Below are positions 12,290 through 23,726 of a DNA stretch of 64,000 bases, piece by piece. Each line of letters begins with the position of its first letter. The stretch's first letter is position 1. The notes below the pieces were generated by a model. It was not told the DNA's origin. It did not search any database and worked only from the letters and a program-made list of their open reading frames with translations. The position numbers were made by a program, and so were the translations under genes. Source of the DNA: Paragyromitra xinjiangensis. Taxonomy: Eukaryota > Ascomycota > Pezizomycetes > Pezizales > Discinaceae. Location: contig JBCAMK010000002.1 of NCBI GenBank assembly GCA_038503065.1, positions 1,302,001 through 1,366,000 of the forward strand. The letters run 5' to 3'.

Positions 12290-13562
12290 TCAATATCTTC
12301 CCTTTTCTTTATCGAAATTTCCGGCAACTTTCGACAACAAGTGCTCGCCATACATCGTCTCTTCGTACTTCGGCACACCACCCGTCCTCTCAACACAAAT
12401 TTCCAATGGCCTTACCCTATCCCCCGCCTCATCAGCTCAATCTCACAAAACCAAAACATCTAGAAGCGGGGTAAACAAACCTCGCATCCCAATTCGGCTC
12501 AAAAAAGAATGGCACACTAACTCTATACTCTCCACCCATATGAAAGACCCTATGTACCGTACTCGTCCACAGGCCATTTGTCCATCTTTCCATCATATCC
12601 CCAATATTAACTACATACGCCCCCTCCACCGGATCCGCGCTAACCCACGTCTCACCATCTTTCGCCAGTACTTGTAACGCCCCCTTTGTGTCATCAGCAA
12701 GCAGAAATGTCGTGCATCCGTAGTCTGTATGAGCACCACACGAAGCTCCGGCTTGCTCAGGTGGTAGAGGTGGGTATCCGATAGCTCGGAGGACCCAGAA
12801 TGAATTAGAGGTCTCACGCACGAATAGATCTTCGTCTGAGGAGTCGAGAGCGAGGGCCATAGCCCGCATGACGGCGAGACCAAGGTGGTGGAGAGATGCA
12901 ACGTAGGATTCGTATAAGGCGCGGAAGTTGGCGGGGCGGGAAGGATAGTGGTTTGGCCCTTTTATTAGGCCGTAGGGGGGAGAGGTGGAGGGGACTGGAC
13001 GGTAGAAGTCGATTGCCTAGCTATGGGAAGCTGAGTTAGGGCTGGGCTTGGGTATGGGGCGGGAGGGGAGGACTTCATGCCAATCCTGGTTGGATGTTAG
13101 TTATGGGTATCTAGGAATTTATAGCCTACTTTTAAGAGTTTTTTCTTAGGAGGAAAAAAGCCTCAGGGGATTATTCTTCATCTGATACAATTCCCTCCAG
13201 AAATCCCCTCTAAAGAGTATATTATAGCGTAGCAAACCTACATTAAACCCCATCGTGACATTCTCACCAAGTTTCTGCCACCCTCTCGCTCCATCTCCAC
13301 CTTTATCGATCTCCTTCCTCCCGATAGCAACCTTCTCCTCCTCACTCGCGTTCAAGAAAAACTCCCGCGCAGCATCAAGGACGCTTCGCTGCACCTCTGT
13401 AGAAATACCGTGGCCTGTAAGATAGAAGAAGCCAATATTGTGGCAGGCAGAGTAGAGGGACCGGGCGGTCTTCGTTTTAGCAACTTCGTCCGGCGTTTCT
13501 GAGAGAAACGGAGATATATCAATGATGGGGAGCGAGGGGAGTGTGGTAGTTGATGAGGGCAT
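12290..13562 (-). CDS. 2-oxoglutarate/Fe(II)-dependent dioxygenase, isopenicillin-N-synthase-like
   Basis: Four exons: 13562-13242, 13085-13074, 13016-12481 and 12416-12290. They give 331 aa with consistent phases. The N-terminal domain reads LPIIDISPF and GFFYLTGHGI. The catalytic core has the iron ligands HTD (in GAHTDYG) and the distal His in TSTVHRV, followed by the 2-oxoglutarate Arg in YRVSVPFF. The C-terminus VRPLE...YGEHLLSKV is reached only by splicing out 12417-12480, which otherwise runs into a stop. The second exon is just 12 nt and encodes DWHE, completing the family motif DWHEAIDFYRPV; without it the frame meets stops. These enzymes oxidise small molecules, often in secondary metabolism. 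The substrate is unknown and no cluster partner is adjacent. Confidence 0.85.
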
Positions 13563-13758
13563 CTTGATATGGACCGAATCTATTTATTAGTTGGACACTT
13601 GAATGTGTGTTTTTGACTGAGTTTCTGATACTTGTAGATCTCTCGACACCAAAGGAATAGAGTGGTTAGTTCTTGGAGGGGATGCTTTCTGATCAGCCGA
13701 TAAGCCGATAAGCCGCTTGAAATTAAGGTTTAAGTCTAGCTGTATCTAGTTAGCGCAG

Positions 13759-13934
13759 TGACTCCCGGCCGCATGACGAATCTGGCCAGGTGACGAATTG
13801 GGAAAAACCGTATATTACTTCAGAAAACCTGTCTTGCCAAGCTAAACCTTAGGGGTTAACTACATGTATGTAAGTTAAAAAAAGGTTTTGTCCAAATTCG
13901 TCGTCCGGCCAGATTCGTCGTGCGGCTGGAGTCA
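13759..13934. mobile_element. MITE-like inverted-repeat element (176 bp)
   Basis: The left end TGACTCC and the right end GGAGTCA start imperfect inverted arms of about 43 bp. Both arms contain GACGAATCTGGCC and a second GACGAATT. Most mismatches between arms are C/T or G/A. The centre is A/T-rich. No target duplication could be assigned and no coding capacity is present. Confidence 0.65.
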
Positions 13935-14042
13935 TGAGCAATCACTCGTTATGGTTGCAGGAATCGCTTTTTTACGCTTCAGCCATTATATTCACCTAGG
14001 GATGTTGTGCTGTGGGGGCTGGGGACTAAAAGTTTAGTATTA

Positions 14043-14215
14043 TAGTAGGCTCTCGATATAAGCGTACGTTCGGAACCAACAAATGTATGCTTATATCGAG
14101 ACCACGCCTATATCGAGGCAGACTTTATATGTGCAAGCGAAGATGGGACCGTCGAACCGTATGTCTACGGCACGAGTATGCTTATATAGATTATGCTTAT
14201 ATCGAGAGCTTACTG
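14043..14215. mobile_element. Pogo/Tc1-type MITE with TA duplication (173 bp)
   Basis: The termini are inverted copies of YAGTARGCTCTCGATATAAG. They are flanked on both sides by TA (14041-14042 and 14216-14217), the target duplication of the Tc1/mariner/pogo superfamily. Additional TATATCGAG words occur inside at about 14090-14120 and 14175-14200, so the interior also carries end-like sequence. There is no transposase frame. Confidence 0.75.
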
Positions 14216-14574
14216 TACATCAGTTACTGTACTGTGGTTGAGGGTGAGTTATGTTTAGGTTAAGGTGAAAAGCACTTAAAGGGTTCGAGTATTTCCTCTT
14301 ACTCGATAATGGAGACCTAGAGAGTGTTTTTCTAAGTATATCCATGGTATTCTATGGGACTCGATAAATTCAATTCTAACATGGTCAGGTTGAACTTTTA
14401 ATATTCAAGACTAATTCAAGACTAATTCAAGATGGCAGAGTAGTTTTCGGTTCACCATATTATAAATGCTATATCCTAGCCAAAGAATCTTAGCTCTCCC
14501 AATATCTATCCATCCATCCATACACTTCTACCCACCACAAACCCCGTATACATAAAATTCTAGGACGCAGCAAA

Positions 14575-15174
14575 ATGCCAAAAGTCCCGACAAAAACATT
14601 AACCCACAGATTCGACTACTATCCATCATGCATTATTAACGTCGTCAGTACCGACATCGGCTGCCCAAACCCATTCACTTACGAGGAACTTCAGGTTTTC
14701 CGCAGGTCGTGGTTCCGATGTATTGAGCCCTTGTTGAGACATATGGAGAACCCGGAGCACGTTAGTACATTGTTATCCGCCTTCGAGGGAGGGCTAAAAC
14801 AGCTACCACCTCAGCCAGGTCAGTTAGCAAGTGATTACTTGTGGAGGTTCATCGAGCAGATCGCAGATCTCTTTCCTGCGCTTGTCTTTACGCAAATGGA
14901 GAAAACGATAGCTGATACGGAGAGCAGAGACCCGCGCTGCGAGATGAGGGTTAGGTGGATCCGGAGAAAGATGTTGAAGGATTTGAGGAAATCGGAGGTT
15001 AGGCTGAGGGAGATGCGGGCGAAGGTTGGCGAGGGGATTTTGGCTTGTGAGAAATATGAGCAGGATCAGAGGTTGTTAGTGCTAGAGCATATTTTGAGTT
15101 GCGTTCTTCAAGAGGTGCATGGAAAATCTATTAGGACATTGGTTAGAAGTCTGGTTGGCGCTACGGGGTCGTAG
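14575..15174 (+). CDS. Unrecognised 199-aa protein, helix-rich
   Basis: A single uninterrupted frame starts at ATG after an A-rich leader and gives 199 aa. I recognise no family. The N-terminal third has a short hydrophobic patch (CIINVVSTDIGCPNPF). The middle and C-terminal parts look strongly helical and charged (RWIRRKMLKDLRKSEVRLRE), consistent with a coiled coil. There is no signal peptide or membrane segment. Base composition and codon use look normal for a coding frame. It could be a real lineage-specific gene; neighbours do not suggest a role. Confidence 0.6.
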   Translation: MPKVPTKTLTHRFDYYPSCIINVVSTDIGCPNPFTYEELQVFRRSWFRCIEPLLRHMENPEHVSTLLSAFEGGLKQLPPQPGQLASDYLWRFIEQIADLFPALVFTQMEKTIADTESRDPRCEMRVRWIRRKMLKDLRKSEVRLREMRAKVGEGILACEKYEQDQRLLVLEHILSCVLQEVHGKSIRTLVRSLVGATGS

Positions 15175-16058
15175 CGTAGGCAGAAGGGTTTTTACTCCTT
15201 TGGCGTAGGGTCGTTACATTTTTTCAGATTTTTAAGGTGTTGTGGGTGGGGTACGTGGGTTGGATAGATGAAGGCGGCGGTGTATTGGAAATTCCGGGAA
15301 CCGTTAGATCTGAGCTTTAAGATTGCTATCAATAAAAAGCAAGTATAGTGATCAAGGAAATATTTCCGAGCGATCCTAAAAAGGGTCTGTTATTTCAAAT
15401 GAGCTTATGCTAATATGTTTCTAGCTTGCTGGGAAGATTCTGGCATTGAGTACTATGTGTACCAGGTGTATTATTCTGACCGGTCTGTGGAGTGTTTCCA
15501 GCCTAAGCAATATTATAGTAATTCTCAGAATTACATGGGTTTAGTATGGTCCTAATAAAACTACGGTATTTGACGCGACGGGTTTAGGTATCAATTATTA
15601 TTCGACCAAAGTTTCGAAGCAAAGAAGATGGACGTGCTCTATCCCTGATCCGTGTCTCAGAAATCTTATGATACGGTACTTGTGTTGCACACTTGGGGCG
15701 TTATTTATGCGTAGGGTTAGTTTAGAGTTAAATACACTCTCTTATGATTAGACCGCAGGAGCCAAAGCGTTGGGGGGGGGGGGGGGGGCGAGTTATGAAA
15801 AAGGTCTTGAAGTTATATCCATATAATAAAAACCCAACATTGGAAAGTTTTGATTGATTTATCATTAAGTACATTCAACTGGATATTAGGGAGTACTGTG
15901 TAAATTTATGTAGATATCTTCCCCTTTCGTGGACAGTTGAAAAATATGTAGGGGACGAGTGTGGTACGTGTATCTTTGACACGACCACACTCAACGATAT
16001 TACCTGTTTACTCCTGCATGGGGTAAAAATACCTCCCAAAACAGAGCTCTTGAACACT
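15175..16058. other. Intergenic region with a 17-G homopolymer
   Basis: There is no supported gene. A run of 17 G residues lies at 15772-15788. The rest is A/T-rich and is the 3' flank of both neighbouring genes, which converge here. Confidence 0.6.
15772..15788 (+). repeat. Poly-G tract (17 G)
   Basis: Seventeen consecutive G residues, an unusual homopolymer for this A/T-leaning region. It is prone to length polymorphism and to assembly error. Confidence 0.9.
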
Positions 16059-18362
16059 CTATTCCGAGTCCATCTCGTCTCCGCCGAAACAGTTGTACTT
16101 CATCTTTCCCTTCAAGTTTGACAATGCCGACTCGCCGGCACCCAGGGAGATGTATTTGACCATCTCGCGGGCCGGGGTTGGTAGCGGGATCTCCTTCGCA
16201 CGAGAAAGTTTGTTCCAGCGAGAGCTGGAATGCTCCTTGTCAGGACTGGGGCTTTTCACCTCCAAAGCCGCTTCCTTCCGCACAAGATCCTCTGAGAAGT
16301 ATCCCTGCTCAGAATACTTCGGCAAGCCTGCAGTATTTCCAAGGCTCACGACTGTTTTATGAGTAATACTATTAGTATGTATTTTCATGCAACCATTGTA
16401 TCATGACAAGTTATTTTTTATAGGGAGTTACCTCTTGTGAAATCAATTGCCCCGAATCTGTTCTGCCCTCCACCCATAGATTCTCCTCGAGTTAGGAGCT
16501 CCCCCAATGGAGATCTGGATCCAGTGTTGCGCCACAAGTTTTCTCCGGCCCTCAGGATCTGCAGCGATCCATTCTTTTTTTCGAACTTCCCTTTACGGCG
16601 AATATGAGGTTGGGCAGGGACATTCTTCACTTCCTCAGTGTAATTGATACATTTAGGAGGCGTTGAGAAAAAAATAGAACGGACATCAGTCCGGGGAACA
16701 CGGGGGGGTGTGATTTTTATTGTGCCCTCTTCTGTGATGGCATAGGGAAGAACGTGAGGTGAGTACAGTTCAATGGCAGACATATCGATGTCATCACTCA
16801 GTGATGTTGAGGGGATGAAGCTCAAGCTACCGCTGATATGATTGCTAGAAACGGTGGCGTCGTCATCGTTGCACTTTATGGCCTGCCAGTCCGCGTCCTC
16901 GTAGATGGCTTCAGGTTCCTTCTGACGTTCGGCAGGAAAAACACCTCCAGAAAGCGAACTCGAAGACGTATTGCCGCCGTGGTAGTCGTAGAATCTGCCC
17001 TCCTTATCTTGCTCGTGGGTTAATAACACCTGTTTCCCTCCGAGCTCAAAGCCTTGAATTGGGCTAGCAATGGTGTTATTACAATAGCTATCAAGGCCAT
17101 CAATGCTACTACTATCTCTAGGAGCATAAAACGTGGAGCTCAGCATCCCCGGTTCTTCCTCTGGTCTGAATCGTTTTGAGTGGGTGGAGTTAGAATCATT
17201 GTTGGAAGCCTGCCTGCCTCTGAGGTCTTCGCCACCCCGTTTCCTTCTTAGCGAGACCCTCCCCTGTTCTACCCTTGTGACCCCTACTGCGGCCTTTGAA
17301 CCCGCCGTATCGACCACCGATTGCGATCGAGGGCTGAAACTATTGAAGGCAGCCATAGGAGGTACACAGTACGGTATATTAGCATCGTGTTGGTCGGCTT
17401 GGTCGCGGGCGACCCAATAATCCAATCCCCCAATCCCATTCCAATCCGCTCCCTTTTCGTAAGCTTCCTTGAAACTCTCATGACTGAGCCTTGTGAGTTT
17501 GGTGACTATATTGCGGATGCTGTCCGCTTCAAGTGCGTCAAATTCATGAGCTTCAATGTCGATATCGGCGCCACTTTTGCGTTCCTCGGACAGCTCGGCA
17601 AGGCTTTTCATCTTGAATAAATCTTGCATCAGAGACAGTTGGAGATTAGCTTGAACTGTAGCCCATTCCATCCACACGACCGCAGCATGGGTGAAGCACA
17701 TGCTATGTGCTTCTTTCTGATTAGTCTCAGGAGGAGATGCACGGGAGTATGTTGGTGGTGGCGAGTTTTCGATTACTGCTGCATAGGTCTCTAACGCGGA
17801 TGCAAGAGCGATGCTGCTGAGGCGGGTGGCATTCATACTAGCATTCATGGAATTTATCGCAGATACTACCCCCATGGTAGCTTTTTCGGTAATGCTTTTG
17901 ATGGATCTGAAAAAGATTTATGTTAGCAGCCTTCCGAGAGAGGTACGTAGAGTGGACGTATTCGTGGGAATATGTAGTTTCTGAACTAGAGCTCTAGTGG
18001 CACTCTGTGGAGCAAAACAGACAGCAGCAGTAGGGACTATACTTATCAGTAGCTGGCACATCCGTAGGTGATTTGGCCATCTCTATGTCCTCGTTCCCCC
18101 CGTGGATCATTCTGCTCACGCCAGCGCCACTTATCAGGCTTTTTGGAATAGAAGCAGTAGCAAGAAAGCGTGTATCCTCAAGATGAATTGGAGCTGCAAG
18201 TAAGGCAGCAGTAGAATTATAAGAGAGCAACAGCGAAGATGGGTTAGTAAGTTGAGAGGTGTCTGAGTTGGTGGAAACGATAGCCGAGGCGAGGGAGGAC
18301 TCTTCCGTATAGGTAGAGTATGATGAAGAGGATTCAGCGGAATTCACAAGCTTGGCTTCCAT
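16059..18362 (-). CDS. Unrecognised 695-aa protein, Ser-rich with low complexity
   Basis: Three exons: 18362-18043, 17906-16432 and 16351-16059. Their summed length is 2088 nt and the phases agree, giving 695 aa. The donors are GTATAG and GTAACT; the acceptors are TTTTTCAG and AAAACAG. The N-terminus is Ser/Thr-rich (SAESSSSYSTYTEESSLAS). A helical block around MGVVSAINSMNASMNATRL and VVWMEWATVQANLQLSLM follows. The rest is charged and largely disordered, with a basic patch (SLRRKRGGEDLRGR) that may be a nuclear signal. I recognise no domain. The gene converges with the one at 14575 and is divergent from the transporter at 20190. A regulatory or nuclear role is only a guess. Confidence 0.65.
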
Positions 18363-20189
18363 AGTCGTTGATCTGAGAGTTGGTTTATTCGAGGTGCCAA
18401 TTAGAAGTTGGACGAAAAAAAGGACAAGTGAGCGATGATTTGAGATGGATGAATTTCGAGAGACCGTGGGCCAAGGTAACGGGGCTCGAGTGGGTGATGA
18501 GCTTTGTTGGGGTGAAGGAGGAAGTGGCTAGGGGTTCCCTTGCGGTTAATGAACACCTTCATGTGACATCACTCGCTTCGGTAAGCTTCCATCTTCCATC
18601 CTGTTGGAGATACTAGTATTCAGCTTCTCAATAAAGGATTCCCCACGTGCCTCCACTGTTTTAACTGTCTGCTCTCGATTATTTGGCAGGTATTCGAGCT
18701 ATGCAGAGTGCTTTGGGGGCTCAAGACGCGAGTAATTTGGTGAAACTCTTTCTTCTACTGGCCTGACACCTGTATATAGAAGCAAGCAAGAAAGCAAGCG
18801 ATCCCATCATTCACACGAGAAATTCTTTCAGTAGATCCTCTCGCCAACACAGCCCAAAGGACCGAAACTAGTCTCGTAAATGGTGAATCTAATTCTTTCC
18901 TTTCCTGATTTCCCATCCTCTGGTACCTCTTACCGGATGGATACCAGACTTCGATCTTGGGCGAAGGTACTTTACAGAAACCCGAACCCCCCCCACCCCC
19001 GAGTCAGAATTAAGTAGATAGAAACAAGTCTACCTTGGGGCTATGTAGATGTGACAGACACTGTTCGTTGTGTTTCTGACGTTCTAATAGGCCTACACCG
19101 TCAAATGAGATCCAAGTAGATCTGCCTGGCGAACCGAGTTCATCACGGTGGTTCGATGAGAAGCTCCTCTAAAAAATAGCTAGACACAATCAAATAGAGA
19201 GAATATGGGGGATAATGGGGCAATCACTTGATTACACACCCTCGAGGGAAGAAGTCAATCAACGGCCCCATCGCTTCGTGTACAATTCGTTTAGTTTGGG
19301 TGATTCTCCCCTCACCACTGGCCGATTTGCTGTTTAGAGGCCGAATTTATCGTTACAATATCGTTTGGTGATCTGAGGAGGAGGAGCAGGAGGAGGAGGT
19401 TCGATGAGCGAGCAGATGCCGTGGTGATGCTATTCAAGGTATGTCGAGATAGCATGGTTCCGTGCGCCTAGCACACTTTATGAGAACGTGAACGATGTAA
19501 AAGTTGTGGCGCTAAAAAGATAGGTTAAATATATATCCTTAGTTTAGTTTCAGATATCAAAGTAGTGAACCTGTGATACAATTTAGGTTTTACGATACAT
19601 TATCATTGTATCACTATACCTCAAAAACCGCAGCAACTTGTTGAACGCAACTGTGCATAATTCTGTGGTTTGATCACTGCCTGACCACCCTTCAAAGTTG
19701 GTATCTAACGTATTGGACTAGGAAATGGGTTAAAGCTTAAGAAATACCAACCCAGAACGATTCCAAAGGGTCACGGTAAATTGCACGAAGCTTATGAAGT
19801 CGGATCCAGCTTTTTTGCGGCAGAATTTTCTGTGAAGCTCGCGTTAGTCCGCGTACCCATACACAAATTCCTATGGGGGTTCCAGGCTTCATCGCTCGGG
19901 TATAACCCAACTTTGTAGTAACTCTACAATTTGATTTCAACCGACCCATTTCTCAGTTTGTAATACGTTAACATTAATAAGTCTTAGCATTAGTAACAGG
20001 AAATACCAACACTGGAATCCCGGTGCATTCGCGGCCGAGCCTCACTCCGCCAAGGCCGTTTATTCTTGGCATACAGAAGGGCTCTGGCTGTTGAATTCAA
20101 ATCCCCCTTAAACTAGATAACCCTCATTCCCGAAAACGACGCCGGAGTATTCACAGTCTCGCCGGAACTGTCTAGAAACTCAGATACAT
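18363..20189. other. Intergenic region, no gene recognised
   Basis: A 1.8-kb gap lies between divergently oriented genes. It contains a GGA-rich tract at about 19378-19400 and an A/T-rich stretch around 19500-19640. Small open frames on both strands have no recognisable content. Confidence 0.5.
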
Positions 20190-22170
20190 ATGCACAGAAC
20201 GAATTCTTCGTCATCGACTCGATTCTCCGCGTTCCGGAAACCCCACGAAATCCTTTCCTCGACAGCTCAATCCCCAACGAGTTCATTGTCACACTCCCGG
20301 ACTCGGAATCGGAGCAGCGGCGGAAGCTCGGTGGGGTCCCAACAAGGTCAACCAAATCTGTTGGTTGACGATTCCGGGGACGAGGATGGCCGAGTTCCCT
20401 CACGGACCGCTTCCCGAGCATCTAAGTCACGGAGCAGGTCCGTGTCGCCGCCATGGGACGGACTGAGTCCACATTCAATTCCGTTACTGCCCATGCAGGA
20501 GGGTAGCTCGGGCCAAGGTATAGCAGGAAGGAGTTTGCTAAGCAGAACACCGAGTCCTTATCCGAGAAAAAGTGATGATCTAGACAGGTTAGGGAATGGA
20601 GGTGGTAGTGGAGCGGGGGAGCTGAGGATTGGGATGGGGAGTGCAAACCCTGGAGGAGCTGATACGGGGTTGGGATCGTGGAGGAAGAATGGCAAGTTAG
20701 GGTGGTGGCTGTGGAATACACAAAGGGGATGGATGATCTACATTGGGTTTTTGGTTGTTTTTTATAGTGGAGCGAGTTTTGGGTTATCGGTGGTGAATAA
20801 TTTCATGTTATTGAGTGAGTTCCCTATCGAGTCGGAATACTGCAGTGTTGTCAAGTGGGGTCGTCTGCTTTATGAGAAGTTGTTTGAACTTTTTCTGACT
20901 CTTACTGCTTAATTCTAGCTGGTGTCTATAAATTCGTATATCCAATCACGGCAACCCTCTTTCAGCTGATCTTCACTCAGATATTTCTTTACTTTGCCGC
21001 CTCTATAACTCGATCTTTCTCCCGCTCTCTTCACTCTCTTGGGCTAGGACATATGGTGGCTCCTGGTCCTGCACCCTCGAAGGGGAAGAGACGAGCCTCC
21101 GGTGGGGGACTCCGGGACTTTGCACGACGAATAAATCCTGGAACAAGCTTGGAAGGAAGTGTTTTTGAGTTCAAGTGGCAGGAGGCGAAAAAGTGTATTC
21201 TGTTGGCAATGGTATATAGCTTGAAGATTGTTTTGAGCAATATCAGCAGGGCGTAAGTTGTGGCCAACTCCCTAGGGATAGCAGTAGCTCCATACGACGA
21301 ACACTAGTACTGACGGTCTCAATAGCTATACACACCCTTCTATCTATCACGTCTCCCGTGTTCCCTCCCTTCTCCTTGCTATCCTCTTCACCTACTGCTT
21401 CCTCAGGAACCAATCCCTCTCCGTTACTACCCTCTCATCCTGCATAACCATGACACTCTCCCTCGGTGTAGCATGCTTGCGTCCTGGAACTCGCTTCGCA
21501 ATCGAAGGTTTCCTCGCTGGCATCTTCTCCACGATCTTTGTCGCCGCCTACCCCGTCTTACTATCTAAGACCTATAAATCACTCCTCTCAGGCCCATCCA
21601 GCGGAGTACTTTTGGGAGATCTTCTAGGTGTCAGCCCAGATGTAGAGGTGGATGGGAAAGAGGAAACAAGGACAGCATGGAAGCTACTGCACTATGCCAA
21701 TATTCTGAGCATTATCTTCGTCTTCCCGTGGGTTCTCCTTGCGGGAGAGTGGGGTGATATCAGCAGGAACTGTTACATCTTGGATGTACCATGGTTTTGG
21801 CTCATGGTTGTTTTCAGCGGGATTGGTGCATGGACCACATTTGTGGGTGGCTTTTTGGTTGTACGGGTATGTTTTTCTCCCCCAATATTTACGGCAGGTG
21901 GAAACATCAGCGGCTAATATACTCTCAAAGGCAACTACACCCCTAACAATGGTGGCATCGACCTACCCTCGAGCCGCATTACAGGCCCTTTTGATGCCGG
22001 CAAAGCTACCAACATGGAGCTGGGTTGGTATTCTGACATGCTGGGGGAGCTCGGTCTGGTATCTTTTGGGACGTAGAAAGGAGTGTGGAGTGAGCTTTTT
22101 CAATGTGGATGATGGCGAAGACCCATTTACCACTCGGAGAGGAAGGGAAAGGGGAAATTCTTCGTTGTAA
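20190..22170 (+). CDS. DMT-superfamily (TPT/nucleotide-sugar-type) transporter
   Basis: Four exons: 20190-20814, 20919-21252, 21326-21866 and 21931-22170. They total 579 aa with consistent phases and good GTGAGT, GTAAGT and GTATGT donors. The first 170 residues are a Ser/Arg-rich cytosolic tail. About ten hydrophobic segments follow (for example WMIYIGFLVVFYSGASFGLSVVN, then KFVYPITATLFQLIFTQIF). This is the layout of fungal triose-phosphate-translocator or GDP-sugar-transporter-like proteins of Golgi/ER membranes, including the 'fPIT.Tl.Q' motif after the first helix. In some genomes relatives are annotated as GDP-mannose transporters, but the substrate is not shown here. The long disordered N-terminus is unusual and may carry sorting or phosphorylation sites. 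Confidence 0.75.
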
Positions 22171-22659
22171 TTTGTGAGATTTAGGGTGAGATAAGCGTGT
22201 TGTGTTACTCGGTTCTTTTCTCTTTTTTTGGTAGGGTCTTAGATAGGGATTAGGTAAAAGGAGGGGAAGGCTTTAATGTTAATGCGGTATAGATGATATG
22301 TAGAAATTGTTGCGAAATGTTCAGGGTTGGAAATATAATGATATGGAATTAAGATACTCTTAATGATAGTGGTGGACATATCCTCAGGAGGTGGATGGCA
22401 TTTAGATATCCTCAACTAGATTACTAATATACGTCCTGGTTGTAACTCAGCATGATGCGGGGCTTTTCTTTCTATTTCGTAGGAGGTGGCAGAACGTGAT
22501 ATTTCACTACGTCCATGTGACTGTATCTAGAACTAACCGTCGACCCAGCGAGAACGCGTTCTGCAGATATTTCATGATCATTAAATTCCTGGCATCACAT
22601 TAATACATTACCGCAACCGAACATAATCCAGCTATCTAGATAACTACAAATCGCTTCGC
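22171..22659. other. Intergenic gap between convergent genes
   Basis: This holds 3' flanks only; nothing is recognised. Confidence 0.5.
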
Positions 22660-23127
22660 TCAACAAACCCCCGGACCCCGTCTCGCTATGAATCTCCGCG
22701 AGAGGAAACGCAACGGCTCAGCAACCCTATCACCTTTCTTCTTCCTCAAGGCCCGGAGTTTCTTCATAAAAGCTCTCCCCATCCTCCAGAGTTTTTGCCT
22801 TTTCTCCTTCTCGACTTTCTCAATCTCAGATAAACGGGCAAAAAAACAATCGCACAACCTTGTATCGAGCGAGCTGCAGAATGCACAGTGCGGAATCTCA
22901 ACGCTAGCTGAGAAACAGTAAGGGCAGTCCTTGTTCAAAGCGATATATACACTCCACGGGTCCTCCTCGCGCTGATCAATGAAGACTGGCTCGCAAGTAC
23001 AAGCGGCGCAGAGAGGACAGCCGGGGTCGAATGCGACTGATAATGCCAGCATGTTGTATGTAGGATCGGTCCTCTCCTCAGTCAACGGAGTGCAGGAGCA
23101 GTGCTCAGGCTCAGAAGCTAGAGACAT
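22660..23127 (-). CDS. Cys-rich 155-aa protein of unknown function
   Basis: A single frame gives 155 aa starting MSLASEPEHCSC. The first two thirds hold at least a dozen cysteines in paired spacings (CPLCAACTC, CPYC, CAFC, CDCFF), suggesting metal binding or a disulphide-rich fold. The C-terminal third is strongly basic (KKLRALRKKKGD, RRFIARR). No signal peptide is visible, which argues for intracellular zinc binding rather than a secreted effector. I recognise no named family. The gene converges with the transporter at 20190. Confidence 0.6.
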   Translation of the reverse strand: MSLASEPEHCSCTPLTEERTDPTYNMLALSVAFDPGCPLCAACTCEPVFIDQREEDPWSVYIALNKDCPYCFSASVEIPHCAFCSSLDTRLCDCFFARLSEIEKVEKEKRQKLWRMGRAFMKKLRALRKKKGDRVAEPLRFLSRRFIARRGPGVC

Positions 23128-23726
23128 TTTGGTGGAGTTTTCGTGGAATTTGGAGCCGTGCGGTTTTATGGCTCAAGTTGTAGCTTGGAGCCTTGGTTCG
23201 AATTGCGTTAGGGAGGGCTACTTATACTCGCTGTGCTTCCTTTCATCACTCTCATCTTGAATGTTAATAGCTGTTGAATATGTGTGTATGTTGGGCTCTT
23301 ACTAAAGACTTGAAAACAAAAAGTGAGTAAAGACTTGTCATGTAGAATTCAACAGTTATCATGCAAACCGCGAAACCAACTTGGGGAAGCATCAGCTTCT
23401 GCCCAAGATTCACTCGAACCCCTCAAGATATGTAGGTCATAGTCTATGACATACATGCAGCTCCGGTCAACCATTAGGCCTCAGCCCAGCGATCCTGATC
23501 ACGTTGCCATCTTTGCTCACTGCCAGCAATAATAGCATTGCATCAGACCACGTTCTCCAAAATCAACTGCATACAGCAAATACGATCCGTCAGCGGTCGT
23601 TTCCGTTACACTAGTTCGCCTCCTGTGGAACCACGTGCCTTTTTTCTACTCAACATCCGGGTGTCTATCCAACAACACTCACAATCACCCATCCCAAGGC
23701 GGGCTCATCTTCCATCGTGGATCAGA
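23128..23726. other. Intergenic region between divergent genes
   Basis: Probable promoters of the two flanking genes. No supported feature is present. Confidence 0.5.

Larger units (their letters stand above)
13563..14574. other. Intergenic region with two MITEs
   Basis: There is no gene in this interval. It holds two inverted-repeat elements, listed separately, and a short GATAAGCC duplication near 13694-13712. The segment just before 14575 contains CCATCCATCC and is the probable leader of the next gene. Confidence 0.6.

Noticed and set aside
23185..23225. GGTTCGAATTGC resembling a tRNA T-loop
   Set aside because: No matching acceptor, D or anticodon arms around it.
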